Made by a program: the position numbers and the translations under genes. A stretch of DNA of 64,000 nt from Porticoccaceae bacterium (GTDB taxonomy: Bacteria > Pseudomonadota > Gammaproteobacteria > Pseudomonadales > Porticoccaceae): NCBI GenBank assembly GCA_024644585.1, contig JAHEHM010000008.1, positions 1 to 64,000 of the forward strand. Reading direction: 5' to 3'. The number at the start of each line of letters is the position of its first letter. Position 1 is the stretch's first letter. Shown one piece after another: positions 17,978 to 27,985 of this stretch. The notes under the pieces are model-generated. The model was not told where the DNA came from. It made no database searches and was given only the letters and a program-made list of their open reading frames with translations.

Positions 17978-19572
17978 ACCGACTCCTGAACTGTTGATTT
18001 TGACATTGCCCAATAATCCGCCAAATAGCGGTCAAAAGACTGAGTATCGTTATTCTCTATTTGCGCCTGTTTATTATGCGACGCTTTTGCTAACTCACTA
18101 TAGGTTTTCTCAAGCTCAGCTTCAATATTTCCCTGAGTAAATTGGTCGCGTTGTTCTTTGGCTTTTCTCATGGCCATACGAAAATAGGTTTCAGTATTTT
18201 CTGCCATTTCCGCTAGCATTTGGGCTGAGGGCGTTGCCTCTGCCTCTGAAATTTTTACCTGCATTTCTGCCAAAGCTTGCGAATAGTGGTTTTTACTTTG
18301 ATTGGCAAGGTCTAACTGCTGTGCAATAGGGGCCATTTTTTCTAGTAATTCTTTACCCCAGTGGCGAAGCGATCGTTCGCTTTGGTTTTGCCATAGTTTT
18401 AATTCAGGGTCACGTCCGCTGTAGACTGTGCGCAGCATATTTTCCGACAGGCGTTGCGAGTCTTGATCGCTGATATCTGGACTATCGCTAAATAAGCAGA
18501 AGAGTAAAAAGGTATCTAAAAACTGTATGGTTTGAGCATCAATCCCGCAGGGTATTAGTGGGTTTACATCAAGACAGCGCACTTCAATATATTCAACCCC
18601 ATGCCGTTCAAGCGCCTGAAGAGGCGTTTCGTTTTCGGCCGCTGTGCGCTTTGGGCGTATAGGGCTATAAAATTCATTTTCAATTTGTAAAACATGGGTA
18701 TTGAGCTGATTATAGTCACCCTGTTCATTTTTCAAACCAATATCAGCATAGCTTTGGTAGGGCTCTGCTAGTGCGGCACGCAGTGTGCCTATGTATTGCT
18801 CAAGGCTATTATAGGAAACATCTAAGTTACTTTGCGCCTGACTTTGATAGCCCAGATCGCCCATGCGGAGTGAGGTTGCGTTGGGCTCATAAAGACTATG
18901 GCTGTCTGTGCCTACCGGGCTTAAATGATGGTCTCTGCTTGCAACAAAACTTCTGCAAACAGCCGGTGCGGCGCCCAACAAATACAGTAGCAACCAGGCA
19001 TAGCGTCTAAAATTTCTAATCAGTTTGAAATAGCCTTCCGATTTAAAGTCTTGTAACGACAGATGACTATTTTGTTTTTCTTTAAGTGCTTCCCAGAGCT
19101 CATCGGGAAGCGAAAAGTTGTAGTGAATGCCGGCAATAGTCTGCATTGCACGACCATATCTATGGCCCAGACCTTTGCGGTATATCTCTTTCATTTGACC
19201 TATATTGGAGCTGCCATATTGGGCAATAGGGATCTGGTCATCAGCGCCAAGCTGGCAGGGCATACTACTGACCCAAAGAAGTTCATCCTCTATCTGGCGA
19301 TAGGTAAAGCGATGCAATTCCTCAAGTTCTTTTAGAACAGCATCAATAGAGCAGCTGGGTGCAGTAATGAACTCAAGCAGTGCCTCTGAATAATCCGTGG
19401 TAATTGAGGGATGCGTCAATGCTGACCCCAAGCTCTTCGGGTGCGGTGTAGAGGCGATATGCCCGCTAGGAGTGACGCGAAGACTTTCCTTTTCTATACC
19501 CCGAACAATTCCCTTTAAAAGATGTGAGACTTGAGGGTTGGCTAAGAGCGCTAAATGATTAGATAAGGACAA
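17974..19572 (-). CDS. gshA: Glutamate--cysteine ligase
   Basis: GshA makes gamma-glutamylcysteine, the first and limiting step of glutathione synthesis; gshB for the second step is at 34299. The 532-residue protein fits the gammaproteobacterial type: GIEKESLRVTP, SEALLEFIT, SSMPCQLG, GRAMQTIAGIHYNFSLP, and YIEVRCLDVNPLIP. The start is a TTG at 19570-19572, well supported by GAGAGG six bases upstream and by the lack of an in-frame ATG before the conserved GIEKE motif. It is coupled to dsbB. Confidence 0.96.
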   Translation of the reverse strand: MSLSNHLALLANPQVSHLLKGIVRGIEKESLRVTPSGHIASTPHPKSLGSALTHPSITTDYSEALLEFITAPSCSIDAVLKELEELHRFTYRQIEDELLWVSSMPCQLGADDQIPIAQYGSSNIGQMKEIYRKGLGHRYGRAMQTIAGIHYNFSLPDELWEALKEKQNSHLSLQDFKSEGYFKLIRNFRRYAWLLLYLLGAAPAVCRSFVASRDHHLSPVGTDSHSLYEPNATSLRMGDLGYQSQAQSNLDVSYNSLEQYIGTLRAALAEPYQSYADIGLKNEQGDYNQLNTHVLQIENEFYSPIRPKRTAAENETPLQALERHGVEYIEVRCLDVNPLIPCGIDAQTIQFLDTFLLFCLFSDSPDISDQDSQRLSENMLRTVYSGRDPELKLWQNQSERSLRHWGKELLEKMAPIAQQLDLANQSKNHYSQALAEMQVKISEAEATPSAQMLAEMAENTETYFRMAMRKAKEQRDQFTQGNIEAELEKTYSELAKASHNKQAQIENNDTQSFDRYLADYWAMSKSTVQESV

Positions 19573-19586
19573 AGTTGGCCTCTCAG

Positions 19587-19820
19587 TTAGGCTGCAGAAG
19601 ACGATGGGGCAATAGGCGAAAGTTTGCCACCATGATCGCTGTCACAGGCAATGACCTGAGCTCTAAGGTTAATATCTTTGGCATTCAGTTCAACTAGCTT
19701 GTTGAGCGCTTGATCCTGATGTTCACAGAAAAAAACAGCCGATGCTTTGAGCTCATCAATCCAATCTAAATCTTTGCCAAAATAACGCCCATCGGCATTC
19801 TGTAAAACAAATTTAATCAT
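19587..19820 (-). CDS. Conserved small protein of unknown function
   Basis: I do not recognise this 77-residue acidic protein. It begins MIKFVLQNADGRYFGKDLDWIDEL, has a central helix-prone segment (EHQDQALNKLVELNAK) and ends in a small Ser/Pro/Ala tail. There is no signal peptide or membrane segment. It lies 14 bp before gshA on the same strand, so it may be co-transcribed with gshA-dsbB. The start ATG is at 19820. Coding status is supported by placement and lack of overlap, not by a family match. Confidence 0.6.
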   Translation of the reverse strand: MIKFVLQNADGRYFGKDLDWIDELKASAVFFCEHQDQALNKLVELNAKDINLRAQVIACDSDHGGKLSPIAPSSSAA

Positions 19821-19924
19821 AGGGTATAGTCGTGATCGAAGCTCAGTGGTGAAGAGACTAGTTTAACCCATACCTCGCTGCTATAAAAAGAAAATTATAG
19901 GGCTTACCGGTCATAGTTTTTTTG

Positions 19925-21265
19925 TCAGAGTAGGCTTTTTCTCCAGCGGTGAAAGCTAGTTAAGAACAGGGGTTCTAAGTAAAAAATAATTCCCATATAG
20001 GCTAGATTTGTTAGCGCTAGCAATAAAAAGAATTGAGGTATGGTCCAACCTAGCTGGCTCAAAAAAAACATACCCATCAAACTGCCAGATACCATAAATA
20101 GGGCATTAAAAATATTATTAACTGAAAGTACTCTAGCACGGGTTTTACCTTCAGTGTTCTGCTGGATCATAGCGTAAATAGGTACAATAAAGAGACCGCC
20201 AAAAAGCCCTATAAAGAGTAAATCAAAAGCAATGCGAAGCCCTTCTGTCATGGTTAAAAATGCCGCCGGTGAAATCATACCGCCTTGGCTGCTGATAGCG
20301 GAAAATACGTTGGATGAAAAATACAGATCAATGGCAAACAGGCTAAGTCCGGCAGCGCCTACGGGGACTAAACCAGGCTCAACCTTGCCATTGGATAGAC
20401 GAGTACAGCAGAGTGAGCCAATGGCAACGCCAACAATAAATGCAGCCAATAAAATAGAGATAAGCTTAGGATCGCCGGCTAATACGGTGACCGCAAAATT
20501 AGGTACCTGAGTTAAAAAACAGGCGCCATAAAGCCAAAACCAGGAGTTCGAAAAAATGCATAACAGAACAGTTTTGTTTTGTTTCGCCAGTCCAAAGTTA
20601 TAGATTGTTTCCCGCAGCGGGTTAAAAGCGTTAGTGCTATCGGCCGATTGTTTTTCTGGGGGTGCGCTGGGTATTTGGCAGCTACTCAGCCAGCCAATAA
20701 TGGCTACTAAAATAACCAATGATCCAAGTAGTAAAGGCCCCTGAGTTTCGGTCACTAGCCAACCACCAATGAGGGTGCCTAGCAGAATAGATACAAAGGT
20801 GCCCATGCCAACTTGGGCGTTGGCGGCCATGAGTTCGTTACTCTTCATGTGTTGGGGAATAATCGCATATTTGATGGGGCCAAAAAAAGCCGATTGAACA
20901 CCAAGCAGAAAAAGTACTCCTAACATTAGGGTCAAATTACCCTGCCACAGTGAGAAGAAGCCAATTAACATTAAAATGATTTCTGCAAATTTAATGCGTC
21001 TAATTAAGTAGGCCTTATCAAAGCGGTCAGCGAGATGGCCGGCAATAGTTGAAAATAAAAAGAAGGGTAGAATAAATAGCCCAGCAGCTAAATTGGTTAT
21101 AACGTTTGTATTGTATTGCGAAGTGGTGAGTACTGAACTGACCACCATGACTAAAAGCGCATTTTTAAAGAGGTTATCGTTAAATGCGCCAAGAAATTGA
21201 GTGATAAAAAAAGGCAGAAATCGGCGTTCGGCAAACAGGTAGAACTGACTTCGATGATTTTTCAC
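19925..21265 (-). CDS. MFS transporter, lysophospholipid transporter LplT-like
   Basis: The 446-residue protein has about 12 hydrophobic helices and the N-terminal pattern RRFLPFFITQFLGAFNDNLFKNALLVM, which is typical of LplT (YgeD), the carrier that flips lysophospholipids inward for re-acylation, and of the transporter half of fused Aas proteins. The GHLADRFDKAYLIRR loop is the MFS loop 2-3 motif. The start is a GTG at 21263-21265 with GGGAG six bases upstream. The acyltransferase partner Aas is not next to it, so the function is inferred. Confidence 0.8.
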   Translation of the reverse strand: MKNHRSQFYLFAERRFLPFFITQFLGAFNDNLFKNALLVMVVSSVLTTSQYNTNVITNLAAGLFILPFFLFSTIAGHLADRFDKAYLIRRIKFAEIILMLIGFFSLWQGNLTLMLGVLFLLGVQSAFFGPIKYAIIPQHMKSNELMAANAQVGMGTFVSILLGTLIGGWLVTETQGPLLLGSLVILVAIIGWLSSCQIPSAPPEKQSADSTNAFNPLRETIYNFGLAKQNKTVLLCIFSNSWFWLYGACFLTQVPNFAVTVLAGDPKLISILLAAFIVGVAIGSLCCTRLSNGKVEPGLVPVGAAGLSLFAIDLYFSSNVFSAISSQGGMISPAAFLTMTEGLRIAFDLLFIGLFGGLFIVPIYAMIQQNTEGKTRARVLSVNNIFNALFMVSGSLMGMFFLSQLGWTIPQFFLLLALTNLAYMGIIFYLEPLFLTSFHRWRKSLL

Positions 21266-21330
21266 TTTCAGCTCCCAAGGATATTATTGTTTTTAATAAC
21301 TTAATCTTCCTGCGGGTAGTATGCAAGCGC

Positions 21331-22809
21331 TTATTTTTGATTGTTAGTGATACCTAGCTCGTCCCATAGATCATCAATACGCTGTTTGACTTCTGAGTCC
21401 ATAACAATGGGTTGGCCCCATTCGCGATTAGTTTCGCCCGGTAACTTATTGGTTGCATCCAGTCCCATTTTTGAACCTAAACCAGACACTGGCGATGCAA
21501 AATCTAAATAATCAATGGGGGTGTTATCGATCATTACCGTATCTCGGGTGGGATCCATTCTTGTGGTGATGGCCCAGATAACATCTTCCCAGTTACGAAT
21601 ATCAATATCCTCATCGGTAACAATGATAAATTTGGTATACATAAATTGACGTAAAAATGACCAGACCCCCATCATCACCCGCTTGGCGTGCCCAGGAAAT
21701 TGTTTTTTCATGCTCACAACGGCCATACGGTAGGAGCAGCCTTCTGCAGGCAAATAAAAGTCAGTAATTTCAGGAAACTGTTTTTGTAAAATGGGCACAA
21801 ATACTTCATTTAGTGCAACGCCAAGTATCGCCGGCTCATCGGGTGGGCGGCCTGTGTAGGTGCTGTGGTAAATAGGGTCTTTACGGTGCGTGATGCGCTC
21901 GACAGTAAATACAGGAAAGCGCTCAACTTCGTTGTAGTAACCAGTATGATCCCCAAAGGGGCCTTCATCAGCTTCTTCGCCCGGTTGTAAGTAGCCTTCT
22001 AAGATTATTTCTGCAGTAGCCGGCACCTGAAGATCGCTGCCAATACATTTAACAACGGAGGTTTTTTCGCCGCGCAGTAGGCCTGCAAAGGCGTATTCAG
22101 AGAGGCTGTCTGGTACTGGGGTAACCGCGCCCAAGGTTGTAGCCGGGTCGGCACCCAGTGCGATGGCAACCGGATAGGGCTTGCCAGGATGTTTTTGCTG
22201 CCAATCACGATAATCTAGAGCGCCGCCACGATGGGCCAGCCAGCGCATAATGAGTTTGTTTTTAGCCAGTTTCTGCATGCGATAAATGCCAAGATTCTGA
22301 CGTTCTTTATCGGGGCCTCGTGTAACGATCAAAGGCCATGTAATTAGAGGAGATACGTCGCCCGGCCAGCAGGTTTGAATAGGGATGCTATCTAAATTAA
22401 CATCATCACCCTCAATAACCACTTCTTGGCAGGGAGCTTTCTTAAGGTTTTTGACAGGCATATTAAGCACCTGTTTAAAATCATGACGCTTTCCCCAAAG
22501 ATCACGCAGGCTTTTCGGAGGTTCAGGCTGCTTTAAAAAGGCCAGTAATTCGCCAACATCTCTTAATGCTTCTACAGAGTCTTGTCCCATGCCCATAGCA
22601 ACGCGCTTTGGCGTACCAAAAAGATTACATAAGACGGGCATAGAATAGCCCTTAGGGTTTTCGAATAATAGAGCAGGGCCTTTGGCACGCAGCGTTCGAT
22701 CGCTGATCTCAGTCATTTCTAGATGAGGATCAACCTCATGTTTAATGCGCACAAGCTCACCCTGCTGTTCTAGGTATGAGATAAATTCGCGGAGATCAGA
22801 ATGCTTCAT
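21331..22809 (-). CDS. ubiD: 4-hydroxy-3-polyprenylbenzoate decarboxylase
   Basis: UbiD uses prenylated FMN (made by UbiX) to decarboxylate the ubiquinone precursor. The 492-residue protein has the family's [17 protein letters not shown] start, NLGIYRMQ and the [16 protein letters not shown] segment with the conserved Glu residues, and [21 protein letters not shown]. It follows rho with a short gap on the same strand. Together with ubiC, ubiA and coq7 in this window it covers several ubiquinone steps. ubiX is not visible. Confidence 0.97.
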   Translation of the reverse strand: MKHSDLREFISYLEQQGELVRIKHEVDPHLEMTEISDRTLRAKGPALLFENPKGYSMPVLCNLFGTPKRVAMGMGQDSVEALRDVGELLAFLKQPEPPKSLRDLWGKRHDFKQVLNMPVKNLKKAPCQEVVIEGDDVNLDSIPIQTCWPGDVSPLITWPLIVTRGPDKERQNLGIYRMQKLAKNKLIMRWLAHRGGALDYRDWQQKHPGKPYPVAIALGADPATTLGAVTPVPDSLSEYAFAGLLRGEKTSVVKCIGSDLQVPATAEIILEGYLQPGEEADEGPFGDHTGYYNEVERFPVFTVERITHRKDPIYHSTYTGRPPDEPAILGVALNEVFVPILQKQFPEITDFYLPAEGCSYRMAVVSMKKQFPGHAKRVMMGVWSFLRQFMYTKFIIVTDEDIDIRNWEDVIWAITTRMDPTRDTVMIDNTPIDYLDFASPVSGLGSKMGLDATNKLPGETNREWGQPIVMDSEVKQRIDDLWDELGITNNQK

Positions 22810-22857
22810 GGTGCGAGCCCAAAAGTTGTTAAGGCAGACTACTTATCTGCGTGCCAA

Positions 22858-24117
22858 CTACTTACGCTTCATAGCGCCAAAAAATTCACCGTTGCTCTTA
22901 AATCCTTTTAATTTTTCTATCATAAACTCAACCGCTGGAAGATCTTCCATATCATGAAGGAGTTTACGAAGAATCCAAACACGTTGCAGTTCAGACTCAT
23001 CCATTAATAAATCTTCTCGGCGGGTGCCTGAGCGACGAATATTAATAGCAGGATAGACACGTTTTTCAGCGATTTTACGATCTAGAATAAGCTCCATGTT
23101 ACCTGTGCCTTTAAATTCTTCGTAGATCACTTCGTCCATTTTGGAGCCGGTTTCAACCAAGGCGGTAGCGATAATACTTAGGCTGCCACCATTTTCAATA
23201 TTTCGCGCGGCACCAAAAAAGCGTTTCGGCTTTTCAAGGGCGTGAGCATCAACACCACCGGTTAAAACCTTACCTGATGAAGGAATGACCGTGTTGTAGG
23301 CTCGAGCTAAACGAGTAATAGAATCCAGCAGAATAACCACATCTTTTTTGTGCTCAACCAGACGCTTAGCTTTTTCAATAACCATTTCTGCAACCTGAAC
23401 ATGGCGATTGGGCGGCTCATCAAAGGTTGAAGCAATGACTTCTCCTCGAACCGTTCGCTGCATTTCAGTCACTTCTTCTGGACGCTCATCGATGAGCAAA
23501 ACGATAATGTAACATTCAGGATTATTGCGAATTATTGATTGTGCAATATTCTGCATCATAATTGTTTTACCCGCTTTTGGCGGCGCAACAATTAGACCCC
23601 TTTGACCCTTACCAATGGGCGAAACCAAATCGATAACACGGCCAGTCAAATCTTCTGTAGAACCGTTTCCTGCCTCGAGAACCAAGGGCTCATCTGGAAA
23701 TAATGGAGTAAGGTTTTCAAATAGAATTTTATTGCGAGCGTTCTCTGGTGCATCAAAGTTAATTTCATCAACTTTGAGCATGGCAAAATAGCGCTCACCA
23801 TCTTTTGGCGGTCTAATTTTGCCGGCTATTCTGTCACCTGTTCTTAGATTGAATCGTCTAATTTGGCTGGGCGATACATAAATATCGTCTGGCCCTGCTA
23901 AGTATGAGGCGCCTGCAGAGCGTAAAAACCCAAATCCATCAGGTAGTATTTCGAGCACCCCATCGCCGTAAATGTCTTCACCGCTTTTAGCGTGTCTTTT
24001 AAGGAGAGCGAAAATGATGTCTTGTTTGCGTGAACGTGCCAGATTGTCCAGCCCCATTGAGGCGGTCATTTCTAGTAATTCATCAATTGGTTTTTGCTTA
24101 AGTTCTGATAGGTTCAT
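22858..24117 (-). CDS. rho: Transcription termination factor Rho
   Basis: Rho is the hexameric RNA helicase that ends transcription of untranslated RNA. The 419-residue protein has the N-terminal helical domain, the cold-shock-like primary RNA site ([18 protein letters not shown]), Walker [15 protein letters not shown]-loop region [10 protein letters not shown], Walker [17 protein letters not shown] and the R-loop region. It is of standard length. The 203 bp before it, after trxA, probably hold its leader; the trxA-rho order is conserved in gammaproteobacteria. Confidence 0.98.
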   Translation of the reverse strand: MNLSELKQKPIDELLEMTASMGLDNLARSRKQDIIFALLKRHAKSGEDIYGDGVLEILPDGFGFLRSAGASYLAGPDDIYVSPSQIRRFNLRTGDRIAGKIRPPKDGERYFAMLKVDEINFDAPENARNKILFENLTPLFPDEPLVLEAGNGSTEDLTGRVIDLVSPIGKGQRGLIVAPPKAGKTIMMQNIAQSIIRNNPECYIIVLLIDERPEEVTEMQRTVRGEVIASTFDEPPNRHVQVAEMVIEKAKRLVEHKKDVVILLDSITRLARAYNTVIPSSGKVLTGGVDAHALEKPKRFFGAARNIENGGSLSIIATALVETGSKMDEVIYEEFKGTGNMELILDRKIAEKRVYPAINIRRSGTRREDLLMDESELQRVWILRKLLHDMEDLPAVEFMIEKLKGFKSNGEFFGAMKRK

Positions 24118-24290
24118 AGAATGTTCTTAGGATTAGTAATTCGGAGAATTGGCAGCAGCCAAAGGTTGTTTTGTTTGATTGTAGTCTAAAGCCGACTGAG
24201 GCATTTAATTATTTTGATTGTTTGCCAGAAGGCGTTTTGAATTGATCTGTGTCTAGACTAAAGGGTTGTGCGAGTAAACGCAAGCTGAAT

Positions 24291-24315
24291 TTGCGGCCCC
24301 CGAAAGAGGCCGCAA
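24291..24315. terminator. Stem-loop just after trxA, no clear T-run
   Basis: TTGCGGCC (24291-24298) pairs with GGCCGCAA (24308-24315) around a nine-base loop, directly after the trxA stop on the minus strand. The hairpin is GC-rich but is not followed by a good T-run, so it may protect the trxA 3' end rather than terminate alone. Confidence 0.5.
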
Positions 24316-24320
24316 TAAAA

Positions 24321-24647
24321 TTAAAGAAGGCTATCAACAAATTCGGCTAATTGACCCTTTGAAAGAGCGCCTACTTTGGTGGCCTCAATTGCACCATTTT
24401 TAAACCCGAGCAATGTTGGGATACCACGAACATTAAATTTAGCCGCGCTTTCTGGATTGCTGTCCACGTCCACTTTACAGACCTTAACTTTACCATCGTA
24501 ATCAATCGCTATTTCGTCGAGTAGCGGGGCAATCATTTTACATGGACCGCACCAAGGCGCCCAAAAATCAACTAAAACAGGAACATCTGACTGAAGCACA
24601 TCGGCTTCAAAGCTAGCATCGGTTACGTGAACAACAGAATCACTCAT
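24321..24647 (-). CDS. trxA: Thioredoxin
   Basis: Thioredoxin 1 is the general cytoplasmic disulfide reductant. The 108-residue protein has the active site WCGPCK (Cys33/Cys36), the buried Asp in VDFWAPW and the cis-Pro segment [20 protein letters not shown] site precedes the ATG. It is upstream of rho on the same strand, as in E. coli. Confidence 0.98.
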   Translation of the reverse strand: MSDSVVHVTDASFEADVLQSDVPVLVDFWAPWCGPCKMIAPLLDEIAIDYDGKVKVCKVDVDSNPESAAKFNVRGIPTLLGFKNGAIEATKVGALSKGQLAEFVDSLL

Positions 24648-24772
24648 TAGGAATTTTCTCCAACTAAGAGGGTTAATTTAAAATTTTTGCTTGGAACTTA
24701 TAATAGCACTAGGGGTGAGTCTGGAACAATTAATATACGATATAACCTAAAAAAGAATTATTAATATGGGGT

Positions 24773-25699
24773 TTACTCGAAGGTGGCGACAGACTCTTTG
24801 CCAATCACTGATTTGGGGTCTATATGAATAATTATTTCTGATTTAGGGTAGGTTTGTTCCAGCATAGCTTCAACTTCATCGGAAACATTATGCGCTTCAA
24901 ATAGCGTCAGCTCGTCTTCAATTTCAAGATGAAACTGGATAAATGTCATGGTCCCAGAATGGCGTGTTCTTAAATCATGAAGCCCTAATGTCTTGGGATG
25001 TGTGCACACAATTTTTTTAATATTGGCGCGTACCTCATCGGGCAGCTCTTTATCCATTAGCTGATCCATGGATATCTGAAGAATATTCCAAGCACTGTAT
25101 AAAATGTAGCAGGCAATGATGCCACCTATGATCGGATCAAAAATCGAAAGACCCATGGTGGACAGCCACAACGCCAGTATGACTGCACTATTCATTAAAA
25201 GATCAGATTTATAATGCATCGCATCGGCACTGATTGCGACAGATTGGGTTTTTTTAATCACATATTGCTGGAAGCAAACCAGCAACAGAGTCACAAGAAT
25301 AGTGACGCCCACCACGATCATGCTGGTTATTGGGTATTTAATTTCAACGGGGTTGATAATGTTGCTACCCACTTCTATAAGTAAAAATAGGGCGGATCCT
25401 GCAATAAATAGCGACTGACTCAGCCCGGCAAGCGCCTCAGCCTTGCCATGACCAAAGCGGTGCTCCTTGTCTGCAGGAGTTAGTGCATGTCTAACAGCAA
25501 ATAAATTTATAATTGAGGCAAAGGCATCCAGTACAGAGTCGATTAAGGTCGCTAATAGGCTCACTGAGTCGGACTGACTCCAGGCTACTAGTTTTACCAA
25601 AATCAAAAATACAGCAACAGATACGGAGGCATAGGTTGCAAGCCGCATAAGTCGTGCGCTTTCGTCTGGGAGCGTATTGTTATGGATATCTTTTGGCAA
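24773..25699 (-). CDS. fieF: Cation diffusion facilitator, FieF-like metal exporter
   Basis: CDF proteins export Zn, Fe or other divalent cations in exchange for protons. The 308-residue protein has six hydrophobic helices and both transport-site motifs, LIDSVLDAF (DxxxD) in helix 2 and ADAMHYKSDLLMN (HxxxD) in helix 5, followed by a cytoplasmic domain with HDLRTRHSGTMTFIQFHLEID-type text. These match FieF (YiiP). The start is uncertain: a TTG at 25699 has no clear ribosome site and an ATG at 25648 would shorten the N-terminus by 17 residues. The metal is not determined. Confidence 0.88.
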   Translation of the reverse strand: MPKDIHNNTLPDESARLMRLATYASVSVAVFLILVKLVAWSQSDSVSLLATLIDSVLDAFASIINLFAVRHALTPADKEHRFGHGKAEALAGLSQSLFIAGSALFLLIEVGSNIINPVEIKYPITSMIVVGVTILVTLLLVCFQQYVIKKTQSVAISADAMHYKSDLLMNSAVILALWLSTMGLSIFDPIIGGIIACYILYSAWNILQISMDQLMDKELPDEVRANIKKIVCTHPKTLGLHDLRTRHSGTMTFIQFHLEIEDELTLFEAHNVSDEVEAMLEQTYPKSEIIIHIDPKSVIGKESVATFE

Positions 25700-25764
25700 T
25701 TTAATTATTTATTTATAGGTTTTAAGAGAGTGTAACAAAAAATTAAGGGCCAGTAGGGTAAAAA

Positions 25765-26904
25765 TTATGAAAAGCGTTGCAGTACCGTATCAAGAAAACG
25801 AATGCCTGTATCGGTAGTGCAATAATTTTCTGCTTGCGGTTGTATGAGACCATCCTCCTCGAGCTGCATAATTATTTGCGCGATAACGGATTCATCAAGG
25901 CCTGTGCGCCGGGCATATAATTCTTTGTTTACGCCCTGTGTAAGACGCAAGGCATTCATCATAAATTCCAGACTTAGCTGATCCTGATTTATGGGCTTTT
26001 GAGATGCCAGGGCAGTCTTTTCTCGACTCATAAAATGGTCTGGCTGACGTGTTTTAGCGGTTCGAATAATCTCAGCATTTTCCGGTATAGTCAGCTTGCC
26101 ATGGGCGCCAGCGCCGATGCCTAGATAGTCGCCAAATTGCCAATAGTTTAGATTGTGCCTGCAGGCTTCACCGGCCTTAGCAAAAGCCGACACCTCATAC
26201 TGAGAAAATTCTGCGCTACTGAGCCTTTGCATACCAAGATCTTGAATGTCCGCAAGTTGATCCTCTTCTGGCAGGATGGGCGGTCTTGAAAAGAAGCTGG
26301 TGTTTGGCTCAATGGTTAGCTGGTACCAAGAAATATGGGTGGCACCGGTTTGGATGGCTATGTCTAGATCGACCATCGCATCTTCTCGGCTTTGCTCGGG
26401 TAAGCCATGCATTAAATCAATATTAAAGCGCTCAAAACCAGATATTTGTGCCATTTCAATGGCTTTTTTGGCATGTTCTGCGTTGTGAATGCGGCCAAGA
26501 CTTTTTAGCTGTTGGTCGTTAAAGCTTTGCACGCCAATTGAAAGCCTATTGACGCCTGCTTTATAAAAATCAGCAAATTTTTGCTGTTCTGCCGAGCCCG
26601 GGTTAGCCTCAAGGGTTATTTCTATGTTTGTCTCGAAGCCAATGTGTTTTTCTGCGGCATTAATAATTTTTTCGATGGATTGGGCGGAAAATAGACTGGG
26701 CGTTCCGCCGCCAAAAAATATTGAATGTAACTTTCTATTTTTAACCCAGTGCAAGTCATTGTTTAGGTCTTTAAGAAGAGCCTGTAAATACGCCTGTTCG
26801 GGAATATTTTCATGCCCTTGGTGCGAATTAAAATCGCAATAGGGGCATTTTTTTATGCACCAAGGAATATGTACATAGAGTGAAAGGGGAGGCAGCTCTA
26901 GCAT
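25765..26904 (-). CDS. hemW: Radical SAM heme chaperone HemW
   Basis: HemW is a radical SAM protein related to HemN that inserts heme into targets rather than oxidising coproporphyrinogen. The 379-residue protein has the cluster motif CIKKCPYC (Cys16, 20, 23), FFGGGTPSL, and the HemW-type motif HNLNYW. It lacks the N-terminal trip-wire region of HemN, which supports HemW over a real oxygen-independent oxidase. It follows rdgB by nine bases in the metX-metW-DUF4426-rdgB-hemW run. Confidence 0.93.
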   Translation of the reverse strand: MLELPPLSLYVHIPWCIKKCPYCDFNSHQGHENIPEQAYLQALLKDLNNDLHWVKNRKLHSIFFGGGTPSLFSAQSIEKIINAAEKHIGFETNIEITLEANPGSAEQQKFADFYKAGVNRLSIGVQSFNDQQLKSLGRIHNAEHAKKAIEMAQISGFERFNIDLMHGLPEQSREDAMVDLDIAIQTGATHISWYQLTIEPNTSFFSRPPILPEEDQLADIQDLGMQRLSSAEFSQYEVSAFAKAGEACRHNLNYWQFGDYLGIGAGAHGKLTIPENAEIIRTAKTRQPDHFMSREKTALASQKPINQDQLSLEFMMNALRLTQGVNKELYARRTGLDESVIAQIIMQLEEDGLIQPQAENYCTTDTGIRFLDTVLQRFS

Positions 26905-26913
26905 CGCAATAAT

Positions 26914-27510
26914 TTATGATTTCAGTGTTTCAAGAAGCTGCGCAATGGCTTTGCCGCGATGACTAACAGTATTTTTAACGGATTTATCAAGTTCAGCGGC
27001 ATGACAGTCTGCATCAAGTGGTTTGAAAATAGGATCATAGCCAAAGCCTTCAGTGCCTTTCTCTTCAAGAGCAATTTCGCCCTCCCAGGTGCCTTGGCAA
27101 ATAATAGGTGTGGGGTCGGTCCCATGGCGCATAACTACAATAACTGTTTGATATCTGGCTTTGCGTTGCTCGGCGGGCACAGATTCTAGGGCAGACATGA
27201 GTTTATCAAGGTTAGTTTGATCGTTCGCACCAAGACCAGCATAGCGCGCTGAATAAATTCCGGGCGCACCCTTAAGATAGTCAACCTCCAGACCTGAATC
27301 GTCGGCTATGGCGGGAAGGCCAGACTGTTCTGCGGCATGACGTGCTTTTAAGATAGCATTTTCAACAAAAGTGAGGCCGGTTTCGTCGGCATCTTCGATG
27401 CCTAGCGACTGCTGTGGAATAATGTTAATTCCTAAGCCGCCAAGCATATGCTGTAGTTCTTTAATTTTGCCCTGATTACTGCTGGCTAATACTAAATCTT
27501 TTAAATCCAT
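26914..27510 (-). CDS. rdgB: dITP/XTP pyrophosphatase
   Basis: RdgB hydrolyses dITP, XTP and similar non-canonical nucleotides to keep them out of DNA. The protein is 198 residues from the ATG at 27510 (an upstream TTG at 27525 is less likely). Family motifs are ASSNQGKIKEL, IADDSGLEVDYLKGAPGIYSARYAG and EGFGYDPIF with SHRGKAI near the end. It lies between the DUF4426 gene and hemW, as in Pseudomonas. Confidence 0.96.
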   Translation of the reverse strand: MDLKDLVLASSNQGKIKELQHMLGGLGINIIPQQSLGIEDADETGLTFVENAILKARHAAEQSGLPAIADDSGLEVDYLKGAPGIYSARYAGLGANDQTNLDKLMSALESVPAEQRKARYQTVIVVMRHGTDPTPIICQGTWEGEIALEEKGTEGFGYDPIFKPLDADCHAAELDKSVKNTVSHRGKAIAQLLETLKS

Positions 27511-27533
27511 AGTCGCTGATTCCAAACAGATGA

Positions 27534-27968
27534 TTAGGGGTTGTGATACATCTTCTTTTGAAATTTGAAGTCATAAGGAAACTGACTTTCCCCAGCTGTC
27601 ACATTAATTTTAAATGTAAGAAGATCTTCATTTTCAAATTCAAAAGGGGCTAAATAGTAAACAGTTGACTGTTCTTTGATAGCCACAAACTCAAGCTGTT
27701 GGGTTTGCTGAAAAATATTTTTTACCACACCCGTAACTTTTGCGGGAATACCTTGCCCCAGCGTTTTGACCACAGCGATATTAACCAGGCCGCGATCTTT
27801 ACCGCGCACAAAATTGTTGGCCACGGCAATTTCCGGAGTTAGAAAAGAGCTATCAAAGGCGCTATAAAAAATTTTTAATTCACCATGCTGTTTTACATGG
27901 CTTTGTTTAACGGGCTCTGAAAATACAACAGAAGCTAAAAGCAGGGATAGAAGTACTAGGTGCTTCAT
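27534..27968 (-). CDS. DUF4426 domain protein, secreted
   Basis: The 144-residue protein has a short signal peptide (MKHLVLLSLLLASVVFSEP) and one DUF4426 domain with the typical HGELKIFYSAFDSSFLTPEIA start. Members are found in the periplasm of Pseudomonas-like bacteria between metW and rdgB, and their function is unknown. A TAAGAGAAC ribosome site precedes the ATG. The operon position is the conserved one. Confidence 0.85.
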   Translation of the reverse strand: MKHLVLLSLLLASVVFSEPVKQSHVKQHGELKIFYSAFDSSFLTPEIAVANNFVRGKDRGLVNIAVVKTLGQGIPAKVTGVVKNIFQQTQQLEFVAIKEQSTVYYLAPFEFENEDLLTFKINVTAGESQFPYDFKFQKKMYHNP

Positions 27969-27985
27969 AAAAGTTCTCTTATGGG

